A program made the position numbers and the translations under genes. Under the pieces are notes generated by a model. It was not told the origin of the DNA and made no database searches. It saw nothing but the letters and a program-made list of their open reading frames with translations. Source: Abiotrophia sp. HMSC24B09 (lineage in GTDB: Bacteria > Bacillota > Bacilli > Lactobacillales > Aerococcaceae). From it: 56,146 nucleotides of DNA. The DNA lies in assembly GCF_001815865.1 (NCBI RefSeq), contig NZ_KV822210.1, forward strand, positions 212,343-268,488, given 5' to 3'. Positions 1 through 7,465 of this stretch are shown here, piece after piece; the stretch's first letter is position 1, and every line of letters begins with the position of its first letter.

Positions 1-28
1 TGGTCCACTTTGGAGAGTGGACCACTGG
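1..28. repeat. Palindromic hairpin repeat, copy 1 (cut by window edge)
   Basis: A 9-bp arm TGGTCCACT is followed by a 6-base spacer and the exact reverse complement AGTGGACCA, then CTGG. The same arms with a 6-base spacer recur at 78-109 and 56116-56146. The window starts inside this copy, so the left arm is incomplete. No T-tract follows, so a simple terminator is unlikely. I read it as a dispersed intergenic palindrome of REP type. Confidence 0.75.
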
Positions 29-77
29 CTCTCAGGAAATCAGCGAAAACGGGCCGAAATCCAGGAAAAGCTCCGCG

Positions 78-109
78 CCAGTGGCCCACTCCGTCGAGTG
101 GACCACTAG
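78..109. repeat. Palindromic hairpin repeat, copy 2
   Basis: The left arm CCAGTGGCCCACT and right arm AGTGGACCACTAG surround a CCGTCG spacer. It matches copy 1 apart from two arm changes, one of which (T to C in the left arm) leaves a mismatch or wobble in the stem. It lies about 50 bases from copy 1, so the two form a local tandem pair. Confidence 0.7.
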
Positions 110-247
110 CTCCCCAGCAACCCACCTAAACCAGGCCACAATCCAGAAATCCCCCTCAAGCCAGCCACGCAAAACGGCACCGATTCCGCGCTACATAAGG
201 CCTAGACAAGAAAATGAGCAAAAGATTAAAAAACTTTAATAAAAGCA
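110..247. other. Intergenic stretch without a gene
   Basis: Between the palindromes and the livJ promoter there is no open reading frame with a ribosome binding site. The sequence is C- and A-rich up to about 215 and then turns AT-rich towards the promoter. I see no further structure in it. Confidence 0.5.
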
Positions 248-276
248 TTGTAAAATGAGCCGGAGTAGTGTATACT
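248..276 (+). promoter_or_regulatory. Promoter of the liv operon
   Basis: A -35 hexamer TTGTAA (248-253) and a -10 hexamer TATACT (271-276) are separated by exactly 17 bases. They lie 46 bases upstream of the livJ start, whose AGGAGGT ribosome binding site is at 310-316. Confidence 0.7.
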
Positions 277-321
277 TTTCTCATCATCATGATTTAGGAA
301 CCATATTTTAGGAGGTACACT

Positions 322-1476
322 ATGAATTTTAAAAAGTTAGGAACAGCACTCTTCGCGGGTCTCTTGCTCGCATCCCCATTAGCAACTGTCTCAGCCCAAG
401 ACACCGTTAAAGTCGGCGGTAACTTCGAGCTCTCAGGGGCGGCAGCTGCTTACGGGACGCCAATGGCTAGTGGTTTGAAATTAGCTGTTAAGCAATACAA
501 TGAAGAACACGGCGGCGTTAACGGCAAGAAAGTCGAAGCGCAAGTCGAAGACAACAAGTCTGATAAGACAGAAGCCGCTGCGGCTGCAACCAAATTGGTC
601 GCTGCCGGCGTGGCAGGGATTGTAGGTCCTGCAACTACCGGGGATGCCTTAGCAGAAATTCCAGTCGCTAACGACGGCAAAACACCAGCTATCTTCCCTG
701 CTGCAACTGGTAACGGGATTACCCTCGACTCTGCAGGCAAAGTCTACGACTACATCTACCGTGTCTGCTTCGAAGACTCCTTCCAAGGGGTGGCCGCTGC
801 TAACTACTTAGCAGATACTCAAGGTTACAAGAAAGTGGTTCTCTTGGTTGACCAAGCGAACGACTACTCACAAGGTTTGGCTGATAGCTTCGTTAAGCAA
901 TTTGAAGCTAAAGGCGGGACCATCGTAGCCAAAGAATCTTACCAAACTAACGATACTGACTTCTTAACTGTCTTGACTAACATCTCTACTCAAGACTTCG
1001 ACGCCCTCTACGTACCGGGTTACTATACTGAAGCTGGTTTGATCATCAAGCAAGCGCGTGAACTCGGGATCGACAAGCCAATCGTTGGTGGTGACGGTTT
1101 TGCTAACGACACCTTGGTTGAATTAGCAGGTAAAGACAACCTTAACAACGTCTTCTATACTTCTCACTACTCTGACAAGAGTGAAGACCCAGCAGTTAAG
1201 AAATTCGTAGAAGCCTATGAAAAAGAATACGGCAAGAAGCCAGATACTTTCGCAGCTCTCGCTTACGATGCGACTAACGTGCTCTTGCAAGCTATCAAGG
1301 ATGCAGGCTCAACTGACCCACAAGAAGTGAACAAAGCCTTGGCTAAGATCAAAGACTTCAAAGGGGTAACCGGGACCTTCTCATTTGACGAAAAACACAA
1401 CCCAGTGAAGACAGCGGTAATGCTCCACTTCGAAAAAGGTGAAGTTACCGAAGCTGTGAACGTGTCAGCTGAGTAA
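322..1476 (+). CDS. livJ: Branched-chain amino acid ABC transporter substrate-binding protein
   Basis: This 384-residue protein is a type I periplasmic-binding-fold receptor (Peripla_BP_6) that captures leucine, isoleucine or valine outside the membrane and delivers it to LivHM. Residues 1-25 form a classical signal peptide with a likely cut after VSA, and the mature part keeps family landmarks such as GPATTGDA and VGGDGF. The ATG has AGGAGGT nine bases or less upstream. It is followed by a hairpin and then the permease and ATPase genes, so it heads the operon. Odd: there is no lipobox cysteine, although receptors of monoderm bacteria are normally lipoproteins. Exact amino acid preference cannot be read from sequence. 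Confidence 0.93.
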   Translation: MNFKKLGTALFAGLLLASPLATVSAQDTVKVGGNFELSGAAAAYGTPMASGLKLAVKQYNEEHGGVNGKKVEAQVEDNKSDKTEAAAAATKLVAAGVAGIVGPATTGDALAEIPVANDGKTPAIFPAATGNGITLDSAGKVYDYIYRVCFEDSFQGVAAANYLADTQGYKKVVLLVDQANDYSQGLADSFVKQFEAKGGTIVAKESYQTNDTDFLTVLTNISTQDFDALYVPGYYTEAGLIIKQARELGIDKPIVGGDGFANDTLVELAGKDNLNNVFYTSHYSDKSEDPAVKKFVEAYEKEYGKKPDTFAALAYDATNVLLQAIKDAGSTDPQEVNKALAKIKDFKGVTGTFSFDEKHNPVKTAVMLHFEKGEVTEAVNVSAE

Positions 1477-1503
1477 TAGACAGCAGACCCCCCTCATGCT
1501 AGT

Positions 1504-1551
1504 GTCGTATTGTTGCTTGGACATCCAGTCATAGCACAATACGACCTTTTT
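1504..1551 (+). terminator. Hairpin between livJ and livH, probably a partial terminator
   Basis: GTCGTATTGT (1504-1513) pairs perfectly with ACAATACGAC (1536-1545), followed by CTTTTTC. Placed between receptor and permease genes, such a hairpin would leave livJ mRNA in excess over livHMGF, as is common for ABC importers. Whether it also stabilises the livJ 3' end is inference. Confidence 0.65.
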
Positions 1552-1631
1552 CATGAAGAAGTATGGCGCCTTAGCCTTAGGACTGCTATACTTAATTTAT
1601 AGCCATCATACATAGAAAGGAGCTTATGCCT

Positions 1632-2516
1632 ATGAACCTCCAGTGGTTCTTACAACAACTTTTTAACGGCTTGTCGACGGGGAGTATCTACGCCTTGATC
1701 GCCTTGGGTTATACCATGGTCTATGGGACCATCCGCTTGATTAACTTCGCCCACGGGGACATCCTCATGATGGGGGCCTTCTTCGGTTTCTATCTGGTTA
1801 ATGTCCAGGGCATGGACTTCTACTTATCCTTAGCTTTAACCATGGTCTTCACCTCCGTCTTAGGGGTGACCATTGAACGGGTGGCTTACAAGCCCCTACG
1901 TAAATCGACTCGGGTAGCTGCCCTTATCACCGCGATTGGGGTCTCCTTCCTCTTAGAAAATGCCATGATCTATTTCTTCGGTCCGGAAGTCAAGGCTTAC
2001 CCAACTAGCTTTACGACCACCACCTTCAAAGTGATGGGAGCAGTCATTAACTCCAAACAAATCTTAATCTTCGTGACCACTATCCTCTTAATGGTAGCTC
2101 TACAATTTATTGTTAAGTACACCAAGATGGGGAAAGCCATGCGGGCGGTTGCGGTCGATGAAGAAGCAGCTCAACTCATGGGGATTAACGTTGACGCGGT
2201 GATTTCCTTTACCTTTGCGCTAGGCTCTGCCCTGGCAGGGGTAGCCGGCGTCCTCTACGGTCTCTACTCCAACCAAATGGCGGCCACCATGGGCTTGACG
2301 CCAGGGCTTAAGGCCTTCGTCGCAGCCGTTGTCGGTGGGATTGGCTCCATTCCAGGTGCCATGGTCGGGGGTTACCTAATCGGTCTCTTGGAGACCTTCG
2401 TCTCAGCCTTCGGGGGCTCTGCCTTCAAGGATGCGGCCGTATACGCCCTCTTAATTGTTATCTTGCTCGTCTTGCCGGCAGGTCTCTTCGGTAAGAACGT
2501 CAAAGAGAAAGTGTAG
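1632..2516 (+). CDS. livH: Branched-chain amino acid ABC transporter permease LivH
   Basis: A polytopic inner-membrane permease of about 294 residues that pairs with LivM to form the channel. The N-terminal FNGLSTGSIYALIALGY stretch and the C-terminal VVGGIGSIPGAMVGG segment are typical of LivH, the latter being near the coupling region with the ATPases. An ATG at 1626 is also in frame, but AAAGGAG ends at 1622, only three bases before it. The ATG at 1632 sits at a normal nine-base spacing and gives the usual MNLQWFLQQ start, so I prefer it. It is followed ten bases later by livM. Confidence 0.92.
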   Translation: MNLQWFLQQLFNGLSTGSIYALIALGYTMVYGTIRLINFAHGDILMMGAFFGFYLVNVQGMDFYLSLALTMVFTSVLGVTIERVAYKPLRKSTRVAALITAIGVSFLLENAMIYFFGPEVKAYPTSFTTTTFKVMGAVINSKQILIFVTTILLMVALQFIVKYTKMGKAMRAVAVDEEAAQLMGINVDAVISFTFALGSALAGVAGVLYGLYSNQMAATMGLTPGLKAFVAAVVGGIGSIPGAMVGGYLIGLLETFVSAFGGSAFKDAAVYALLIVILLVLPAGLFGKNVKEKV

Positions 2517-2526
2517 GTGAAGCCAC

Positions 2527-3486
2527 ATGCAACGATTCCATCAACGCAACTTCGTTTGGTTGACGGCAGCCCTCTTGGGTTATGGCCTCTTGTGGCTCTT
2601 AACGTCGACTAACTTAATCGATTCCTACTACCAAATCACCTTAATCAAAATTATGATTGATGTCATCTATGCCATCGGGCTCAACCTAGTCTTAGGGGTA
2701 GCCGGCCAGTTCTCGCTTGGGCATGCGGCCTTTATCGCTGTGGGGGCTTACTCAGGTGCCATCTTCGCAACACGTCATGCAGACCTAGGGGGTCTCTGGA
2801 CTGGGATGCTAGTCGGTGCGGTAGTGGCCGCTGTCTTGGCTGTCTTAGTCGGGATTCCAACCTTGCGCTTACGCGGGGACTACTTGGCCATCGCCACGCT
2901 AGGTGTTTCTGAAATCATCCGGGTCGTCATCACCAACTACAAGTCCCTGACCAACGGGCCTCAAGGGATTAACGCCATTCCTAAAGTGGCAACCTGGCCA
3001 TTGGTTTACTTCTTCATGGTAGTGACCACCATCGTCATCCTCAACTACTTCTACTCCAGTGCGGGCCGGGCAACCTATGCCATCGAGCAAGATGAGATTG
3101 CCGCAGAGTCCATGGGGGTGAACGTGACTAAGTACAAGGTGATCGCCTTCGTCTTAGGTGCCATTACTGCCGCTATCGGCGGTGCCCTCTATGCTGGTAA
3201 CATTGGGGTCGTCACCCCAGGGGACTTCACCTTCAACAAGTCCATTGATGTCCTCATTATCGTCGTATTCGGCGGGATTGGGAGTTTCACCGGTTCCTTC
3301 GTGGCAGCCGTGGTCTTAGGGATTCTCAACACCCTCTTACAACCTTATGGGCAACTTCGTATGGTCATCTATGCCATTGCCCTCATCCTAATCATGATCT
3401 TCAGACCGGGTGGTCTCCTAGGAACCTGGGAATTACGTCTAGGCTCCCTCTTAACCAAGAATAAAGCGAAGAAAGGAGCAGTCTAA
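2527..3486 (+). CDS. livM: Branched-chain amino acid ABC transporter permease LivM
   Basis: The second membrane subunit of the importer, 319 residues with about eight to ten hydrophobic segments. The conserved GLNLVLGVAGQFSLGHAAF motif near residues 51-70 and the late FGGIGSFTGSF loop identify the LivM branch of the family. The C-terminus is basic (KNKAKKGA). The stop codon overlaps the livG start by one base (TAATG), so translation of livM and livG is probably coupled. Nothing is missing compared with usual LivM length. Confidence 0.92.
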   Translation: MQRFHQRNFVWLTAALLGYGLLWLLTSTNLIDSYYQITLIKIMIDVIYAIGLNLVLGVAGQFSLGHAAFIAVGAYSGAIFATRHADLGGLWTGMLVGAVVAAVLAVLVGIPTLRLRGDYLAIATLGVSEIIRVVITNYKSLTNGPQGINAIPKVATWPLVYFFMVVTTIVILNYFYSSAGRATYAIEQDEIAAESMGVNVTKYKVIAFVLGAITAAIGGALYAGNIGVVTPGDFTFNKSIDVLIIVVFGGIGSFTGSFVAAVVLGILNTLLQPYGQLRMVIYAIALILIMIFRPGGLLGTWELRLGSLLTKNKAKKGAV

Positions 3487-4262
3487 TGGCCTTACTAGAA
3501 GTCAATCAACTTACTAAAAACTTTGGCGGTTTGGCAGCCGTGTCCAACGTCTCCCTCAAGTTAGAAGAGCAAGAGCTTGTAGGCCTTATCGGTCCTAACG
3601 GGGCCGGCAAGACCACCTTCTTCAACCTCTTAACAGGCGTCTACGAGCCAACAGAAGGGACTGTCACCTTATCCACTGCTGATGGGGTCAAGACCTTGAA
3701 CGGCATGGCACCTTATAAGATTAACCAACTAGGCTTGGCGCGGACCTTCCAAAACATCCGCCTCTTCAAAGACCAAAGCGTCTTGGAAAACGTCATGGTA
3801 GCCATGCACGGGCACAATCATGATGCCATCTGGTCCAGCATTTTCCGGACCAAGGCCTACTATGAGACAGAAGCTAAGATGAAGGCTAAAGCCTTAGAAC
3901 TCTTGGAAATCTTCGACCTAGCCCAATACGCTCAAGACAAGGCTAAGAACTTGGCCTACGGTCAACAACGCCGTCTGGAAATCGTCCGGGCCCTGGCCAC
4001 CGAACCTAAGATTCTCTTCTTAGACGAGCCAGCAGCCGGCATGAACCCAGCAGAAACCGCTGAGTTAACCGCCCTAATCGAACAGATTCGCCAACAATTT
4101 GGCTTAACCATCGTCTTGATCGAACACGATATGGCCCTGGTTATGGAAATCTGCCAACGCATCTATGTCTTGGAATACGGCCGTCTCTTGGCCCAAGGCA
4201 CACCAGAAGAAATTCGTCAGAACCCAGATGTTATCCGGGCCTACCTAGGAGGTGACGCCTAA
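3486..4262 (+). CDS. livG: Branched-chain amino acid ABC transporter ATP-binding protein LivG
   Basis: One of two cytoplasmic ATPases energising the importer, 258 residues. Walker A is GPNGAGKTT at 36-44, the signature is the LivG-type LAYGQQRRLEI, Walker B is ILFLDEPAAGM and the switch histidine lies in IEHDM. The AAGMNP after Walker B is typical for LivG. An AAAGGAG ribosome binding site lies within the end of livM and the start overlaps the livM stop by one base. The gene ends in the same one-base overlap with livF. Confidence 0.93.
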   Translation: MALLEVNQLTKNFGGLAAVSNVSLKLEEQELVGLIGPNGAGKTTFFNLLTGVYEPTEGTVTLSTADGVKTLNGMAPYKINQLGLARTFQNIRLFKDQSVLENVMVAMHGHNHDAIWSSIFRTKAYYETEAKMKAKALELLEIFDLAQYAQDKAKNLAYGQQRRLEIVRALATEPKILFLDEPAAGMNPAETAELTALIEQIRQQFGLTIVLIEHDMALVMEICQRIYVLEYGRLLAQGTPEEIRQNPDVIRAYLGGDA

Positions 4263-4966
4263 TGTTACGTGTTGAGAACTTAGCCGTCAACTACGGCATG
4301 ATTAATGCAGTCCGTGGCGTTAACTTCGAAGTTAACCAAGGGGAGATTGTCTCCCTGATTGGGGCCAACGGGGCCGGTAAATCGACCATCCTGCGGACCA
4401 TTTCTGGTTTAATTAAGCCCGCTTCCGGGACCCTGACCTACGAAGGCCAGAACATTACCAAAACCAACGCGCAGAAGATTGTCCAGCTAGGGATTTCCCA
4501 CGTGCCAGAAGGCCGTCACGTCTTCAAAGGCCTGTCTGTCCGCGAAAACTTGGAAATGGGCGCCTTCTTACGCAAGGACCGCGCCAATATCGAAGAAGAT
4601 ATTCAAGCAGTTTATGACCGCTTCCCAGTCTTGGGCGAGCGTCAGAAGCAGGATGCTTCCACCCTATCAGGTGGGGAGCAACAGATGCTAGCCATGGGAC
4701 GAGCCCTCATGTCCAAGCCTAAGCTACTTTTACTGGATGAGCCATCCATGGGCTTGGCGCCAATCTTCATCCAGGAAATCTTCAACATTATTCAACAGAT
4801 TCAAGCTCAAGGGACCACCGTCCTCTTGATTGAACAAAATGCCAAGATGGCCCTGTCCATTGCTAGTCGGGGTTACGTCTTGGAAACCGGTAAGATTGTT
4901 CTGAGCGGAACCGGCCAAGAGCTCCTCGAGAGCGACGCCGTCCAAAAAGCATACTTAGGAGGTTAA
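4262..4966 (+). CDS. livF: Branched-chain amino acid ABC transporter ATP-binding protein LivF
   Basis: The second ATPase of the importer, 234 residues. It has Walker A GANGAGKST at 34-42, the family marker VPEGRHVF, signature LSGGEQQ, Walker B LLLLDEPS and the LivF-type LLIEQNA in place of a classical switch histidine. The start overlaps livG by one base. The shorter length and the EGRHVF motif separate it from LivG. It is followed four bases later by the CBS-ACT gene, whose ribosome binding site overlaps the livF stop. Confidence 0.93.
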   Translation: MLRVENLAVNYGMINAVRGVNFEVNQGEIVSLIGANGAGKSTILRTISGLIKPASGTLTYEGQNITKTNAQKIVQLGISHVPEGRHVFKGLSVRENLEMGAFLRKDRANIEEDIQAVYDRFPVLGERQKQDASTLSGGEQQMLAMGRALMSKPKLLLLDEPSMGLAPIFIQEIFNIIQQIQAQGTTVLLIEQNAKMALSIASRGYVLETGKIVLSGTGQELLESDAVQKAYLGG

Positions 4967-4970
4967 GCAA

Positions 4971-5615
4971 ATGTACGTTAAAAACTATATGTCAACCGAC
5001 TTGGTGACCATCACGCCAGATACCACTGTCATTAAGGCGCTGGACTTGATGCGCCAACACGACATTCACCGTTTGCCAGTCGTAGTCAAAGGCCAATTGG
5101 TAGGGCTCTTAACAGAGTCTGTCATTGCCAAGAACTCGCCTTCTACCGCGACCAGCCTGAGCGTGCATGAACTCAACTACTTGCTCAACAAGACGACAGC
5201 GGCAGACATTATGATTCGCCGCGTCATTACCACAAGCCCAGATGCCCTCTTGGAGCAAGCCGCTTCTGAGATGCGCAATATGGACGTCGGTGTCCTGGTT
5301 GTCATGGACCACGCCCAATTAGTGGGGATTATCACTGACAAGGACATCTTCGAAGCCTTCATTGACATCAATGGCTACTACACCCCAGGGACTCGTTTCG
5401 TGGTAGAAGTAGTCGATGACAAGGCAGGTATTCTAGAGGACATCGGTGAGACAACTGCTAAGCATAACTGGAGCATCACCCAAATGAACGTCTACCACTT
5501 GGACGACAAGACCAATGTGGTGGTTCACGTGGATACTCAAGATTCTGAGGAAGTCGCGCGCGTCTTTCAAGAAAAAGGCTACAAAGTGTCTGGTGTCTTC
5601 GTGAAGCCGGAATAA
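4971..5615 (+). CDS. CBS domain pair plus ACT domain protein (AcuB-like)
   Basis: A 214-residue cytoplasmic protein with two CBS motifs (about residues 1-60 and 75-130) followed by an ACT-like domain (about 140-210), the layout of AcuB-type proteins. CBS pairs usually bind adenine nucleotides and ACT domains often bind amino acids. It is the last gene of the liv operon, starting four bases after livF with AGGAGG overlapping the livF stop. An attractive inference is that it senses imported branched-chain amino acids or energy charge and tunes the transporter or related metabolism, but nothing in the sequence proves this. A strong terminator follows. Confidence 0.85.
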   Translation: MYVKNYMSTDLVTITPDTTVIKALDLMRQHDIHRLPVVVKGQLVGLLTESVIAKNSPSTATSLSVHELNYLLNKTTAADIMIRRVITTSPDALLEQAASEMRNMDVGVLVVMDHAQLVGIITDKDIFEAFIDINGYYTPGTRFVVEVVDDKAGILEDIGETTAKHNWSITQMNVYHLDDKTNVVVHVDTQDSEEVARVFQEKGYKVSGVFVKPE

Positions 5616-5630
5616 AGCTAAGAACTAAGG

Positions 5631-5663
5631 AACAGGCTGAGTTTCATCTCAGCCTGTTTTTTG
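5631..5663 (+). terminator. Terminator of the liv operon
   Basis: AACAGGCTGAG (5631-5641) and CTCAGCCTGTT (5648-5658) form a perfect 11-bp stem with a 6-base loop, followed by a T-tract. Confidence 0.92.
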
Positions 5664-5732
5664 TATTCTGATAGCAAGGTGCATAGAATGATAAAAGTAA
5701 TAATTAAATATGCAAAAATATTAAGTTAAAAT

Positions 5733-5924
5733 ATGACTATGATTGCTTTGAAATATAGCACATGTTATAAATTGACTGTTGAATATAAATGGAAACCTAA
5801 TGATTACAAAAAAGTGCATAGAAAAATAAATGAAGCGCTTGCAAGGTCGGTTAAAGAGGACTATAATAAGGCTATAAGGTGGTATTGTAGCCAGATACCA
5901 TCAAATTTAAGCCTAGAAATATAG
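5733..5924 (+). CDS. Hypothetical 63-residue ORF, doubtful
   Basis: A short AT-rich reading frame of 63 codons rich in Lys, Tyr and Trp. I recognise no family, and there is no convincing ribosome binding site before the ATG (the upstream bases are AT-rich). Its stop codon abuts the ribosome binding site of the next gene. It may be a small accessory gene or the remnant of a longer one. I keep it only because it is the sole reading frame in this stretch. Confidence 0.25.
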   Translation: MTMIALKYSTCYKLTVEYKWKPNDYKKVHRKINEALARSVKEDYNKAIRWYCSQIPSNLSLEI

Positions 5925-5938
5925 TGGGAGGTATCCTT

Positions 5939-6259
5939 ATGTTTGTTGAAAATGACTATATCTTACGCCAAATCAAGCAGATTATTCGAAATTTGGCTAG
6001 TTTAACAAATTTGCAGACCGTTTTTGATTTATTGAGTGATACCATCAATGTACAGGATGAAGCCACTGTTCTTAAGGTTACAAATGCCTACTATGCAGAA
6101 TTAATACGTATCAAATTGCAAAGTAAAGATAGTGAGTACATGGAGAGGTTGAGTCATAATTCTGGCCTGCCGCTTCATGCCCTAAATAAAATGGTAAGCG
6201 GGGAAGAAATGCTAAATAAAGAACAAGTCGAATTATTAAAAGCCTATTTTGGAGACTAA
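5939..6259 (+). CDS. Small helical protein, probably DUF6483 family
   Basis: A 106-residue soluble, helical protein. The N-terminal ENDYILRQIKQIIRNLA resembles the start of the DUF6483 family of Firmicutes, whose function is unknown. The assignment is from memory of that motif, not a search. A GTG at 5924 is in frame, but GGGAGGT at 5926-5932 lies downstream of it and at ideal distance from the ATG at 5939, which settles the start. No membrane segment or signal is visible. Neighbours are other small AT-rich genes. Confidence 0.65.
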   Translation: MFVENDYILRQIKQIIRNLASLTNLQTVFDLLSDTINVQDEATVLKVTNAYYAELIRIKLQSKDSEYMERLSHNSGLPLHALNKMVSGEEMLNKEQVELLKAYFGD

Positions 6260-6333
6260 AGATAAGGTTGAGTGGGAAAACTTAGGATTAAATAACCTTG
6301 TTGGCTACTAGCATACTTGAGTAGGTGATGATA

Positions 6334-6690
6334 ATGAAGTCATTCAGAAAGATAATCTGGACTATTGTGGCCATACAATTTGTCTTTACTACTATATGTT
6401 TTGTCTTTGTCGCACCTGAAACAGTCATTACCCACTTCGGATTTAAGGGGATTGATTCAGTGGGGCCACGCTATATGCTGTTTTTGGAGCCGATTTGCAC
6501 CGTAATTAGTGGTCTTTTGATAATATGGGTAGCAAAAGTTAGACGGCGTGAGAATGGAATTAAGGAAAATGTGGAAGTGATTATGCCCGCTGAAGGGATG
6601 TTGTTAACGGGGCATTTGTTGATTGCTGTCATCATGTCAGTTTTGATATTAGATCAAATAGGACTTACGCATATCTTACAACTTTATTGA
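6334..6690 (+). CDS. Small membrane protein, weakly DUF1648/SdpI-like, paralog A
   Basis: A membrane protein of about 118 residues with three predicted helices (around residues 6-26, 45-65 and 88-110). The ITHFGFKG stretch after the first helix recalls the DUF1648 pattern of SdpI-like proteins, but the match is weak. GTG 6325, ATG 6328 and ATG 6334 are all in frame; TAGGTGATG makes 6334 the best-spaced start. It forms a tandem pair with the next gene, sharing the FRK(I/V)(I/L)W start, a central (L)FLEP motif, and an MSxLxLD near the C-terminus. Function unknown. Confidence 0.6.
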   Translation: MKSFRKIIWTIVAIQFVFTTICFVFVAPETVITHFGFKGIDSVGPRYMLFLEPICTVISGLLIIWVAKVRRRENGIKENVEVIMPAEGMLLTGHLLIAVIMSVLILDQIGLTHILQLY

Positions 6691-6727
6691 ATGATGCCTA
6701 ATCAGAGAAGGGGAGGGGTGAGCGGGT

Positions 6728-7069
6728 ATGAGAACCTTTAGGAAAGTCCTATGGGCCCTTGTGGTGGCTCAGCTCTTGTTTACGCTTGTCTGTTACCTAG
6801 TGATTGCGCCTCAGCCAGTCGGCATATTTAGTATGGATGCGCTCAGTTCTAACTACCGGCTCTTCTTAGAGCCTTTCGCCGTCTTCTCTTGTGGCCTAGG
6901 CTTGAGCTGGTTGGCAAGATGCTATCGACACAGGAAGGGGATCAAAGCCACCTTCCCAGGACTAGTGCCCTTTGAGACCTATTTGTTGCTGGGCATGTTG
7001 GTCTATTGCCTCTTTATGTCCTTCCTGGTTCTAGATCATAGCGGCATCATGCGGATGATGCTGGGCTAG
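6728..7069 (+). CDS. Small membrane protein, paralog B
   Basis: A 113-residue protein with three hydrophobic segments, a diverged tandem copy of the gene before it: both begin with a basic MxxFRKxxW helix, share RLFLEP/MLFLEP before helix two and LLLGMLV/LLTGHLL before helix three. Compared with its partner it has lost the HFGFKG stretch and is richer in GC, closer to the housekeeping genes. GGGAGGGG precedes the ATG. A strong terminator follows. I infer an ancient duplication; no function is assigned. Confidence 0.6.
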   Translation: MRTFRKVLWALVVAQLLFTLVCYLVIAPQPVGIFSMDALSSNYRLFLEPFAVFSCGLGLSWLARCYRHRKGIKATFPGLVPFETYLLLGMLVYCLFMSFLVLDHSGIMRMMLG

Positions 7070-7083
7070 TCAAATCATAATAG

Positions 7084-7118
7084 AAGTGTTGCTAGCGTGA
7101 CTAGCAACACTTTTTTAT
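7084..7118 (+). terminator. Intrinsic terminator
   Basis: AGTGTTGCTAG and CTAGCAACACT form a perfect 11-bp stem with a CGTGA loop followed by TTTTTT. It closes the small membrane protein pair. Confidence 0.9.
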
Positions 7119-7319
7119 TTTGGCAAGGATGGAGAGTGGCGAGACAGTAGCCTAGCTGGCAATGTATGGCTTACTAACTAACTTTTTCTATAATAATTAG
7201 TTGTCATTTCCTGCTGTATAAATTATGAAATAAAGACACCGAAAATATCTGTTGCGCTTACAAAGGTTGATAAAATAATAATTCAGTGTTTACTCAATGT
7301 AACAAAATTCCAATCTCTA
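7119..7319. other. AT-rich intergenic stretch without a gene
   Basis: About 200 bases of AT-rich sequence between the terminator and the promoter of the surface-protein cluster. No reading frame of useful length carries a ribosome binding site. I see no clear repeats here. Confidence 0.5.
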
Positions 7320-7349
7320 TTGTATTTCTTAGAGGATAAGTAGTATAAT
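7320..7349 (+). promoter_or_regulatory. Promoter of the surface-protein cluster
   Basis: TTGTAT (7320-7325) and a consensus TATAAT (7344-7349) are separated by 18 bases. A start of transcription near 7356 would give a leader of about 110 bases before the first gene. Confidence 0.6.
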
Positions 7350-7362
7350 ATAGGAGTAACAA

Positions 7363-7433
7363 GATAGGGTGAAGCACACTCTATCAACTGCTAAGTAAGG
7401 ACTGTGGAGGCTGGTGGGACCCGGCCTCTTTTT
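7363..7433 (+). promoter_or_regulatory. Structured leader with a terminator-like hairpin (possible attenuator)
   Basis: Two hairpins lie in the untranslated leader. The first pairs GATAGGGTG (7363-7371) with CACTCTATC (7377-7385), with one wobble. The second pairs GAGGCTGG (7407-7414) with CCGGCCTC (7421-7428), again with one wobble, and is followed at once by TTTTT. A terminator 32 bases before the start codon of the first gene suggests attenuation or a small RNA of about 75-80 bases. I do not recognise a known riboswitch or T-box core. Confidence 0.5.
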
Positions 7434-7465
7434 GCATATAGAGCCTTTGAAAAAGGAGACAAGTA

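Noticed and set aside
450..740. Minus-strand frames of 60-130 codons opposite livJ and many other genes
   Set aside because: They mirror codon bias of the real genes on the plus strand, have no ribosome binding sites and no recognisable domains.
7363..7433. T-box leader upstream of the surface-protein cluster
   Set aside because: GGTGGGACCC superficially recalls the T-box sequence, but the AGGGTGGNACCGCG core and specifier stem are absent.
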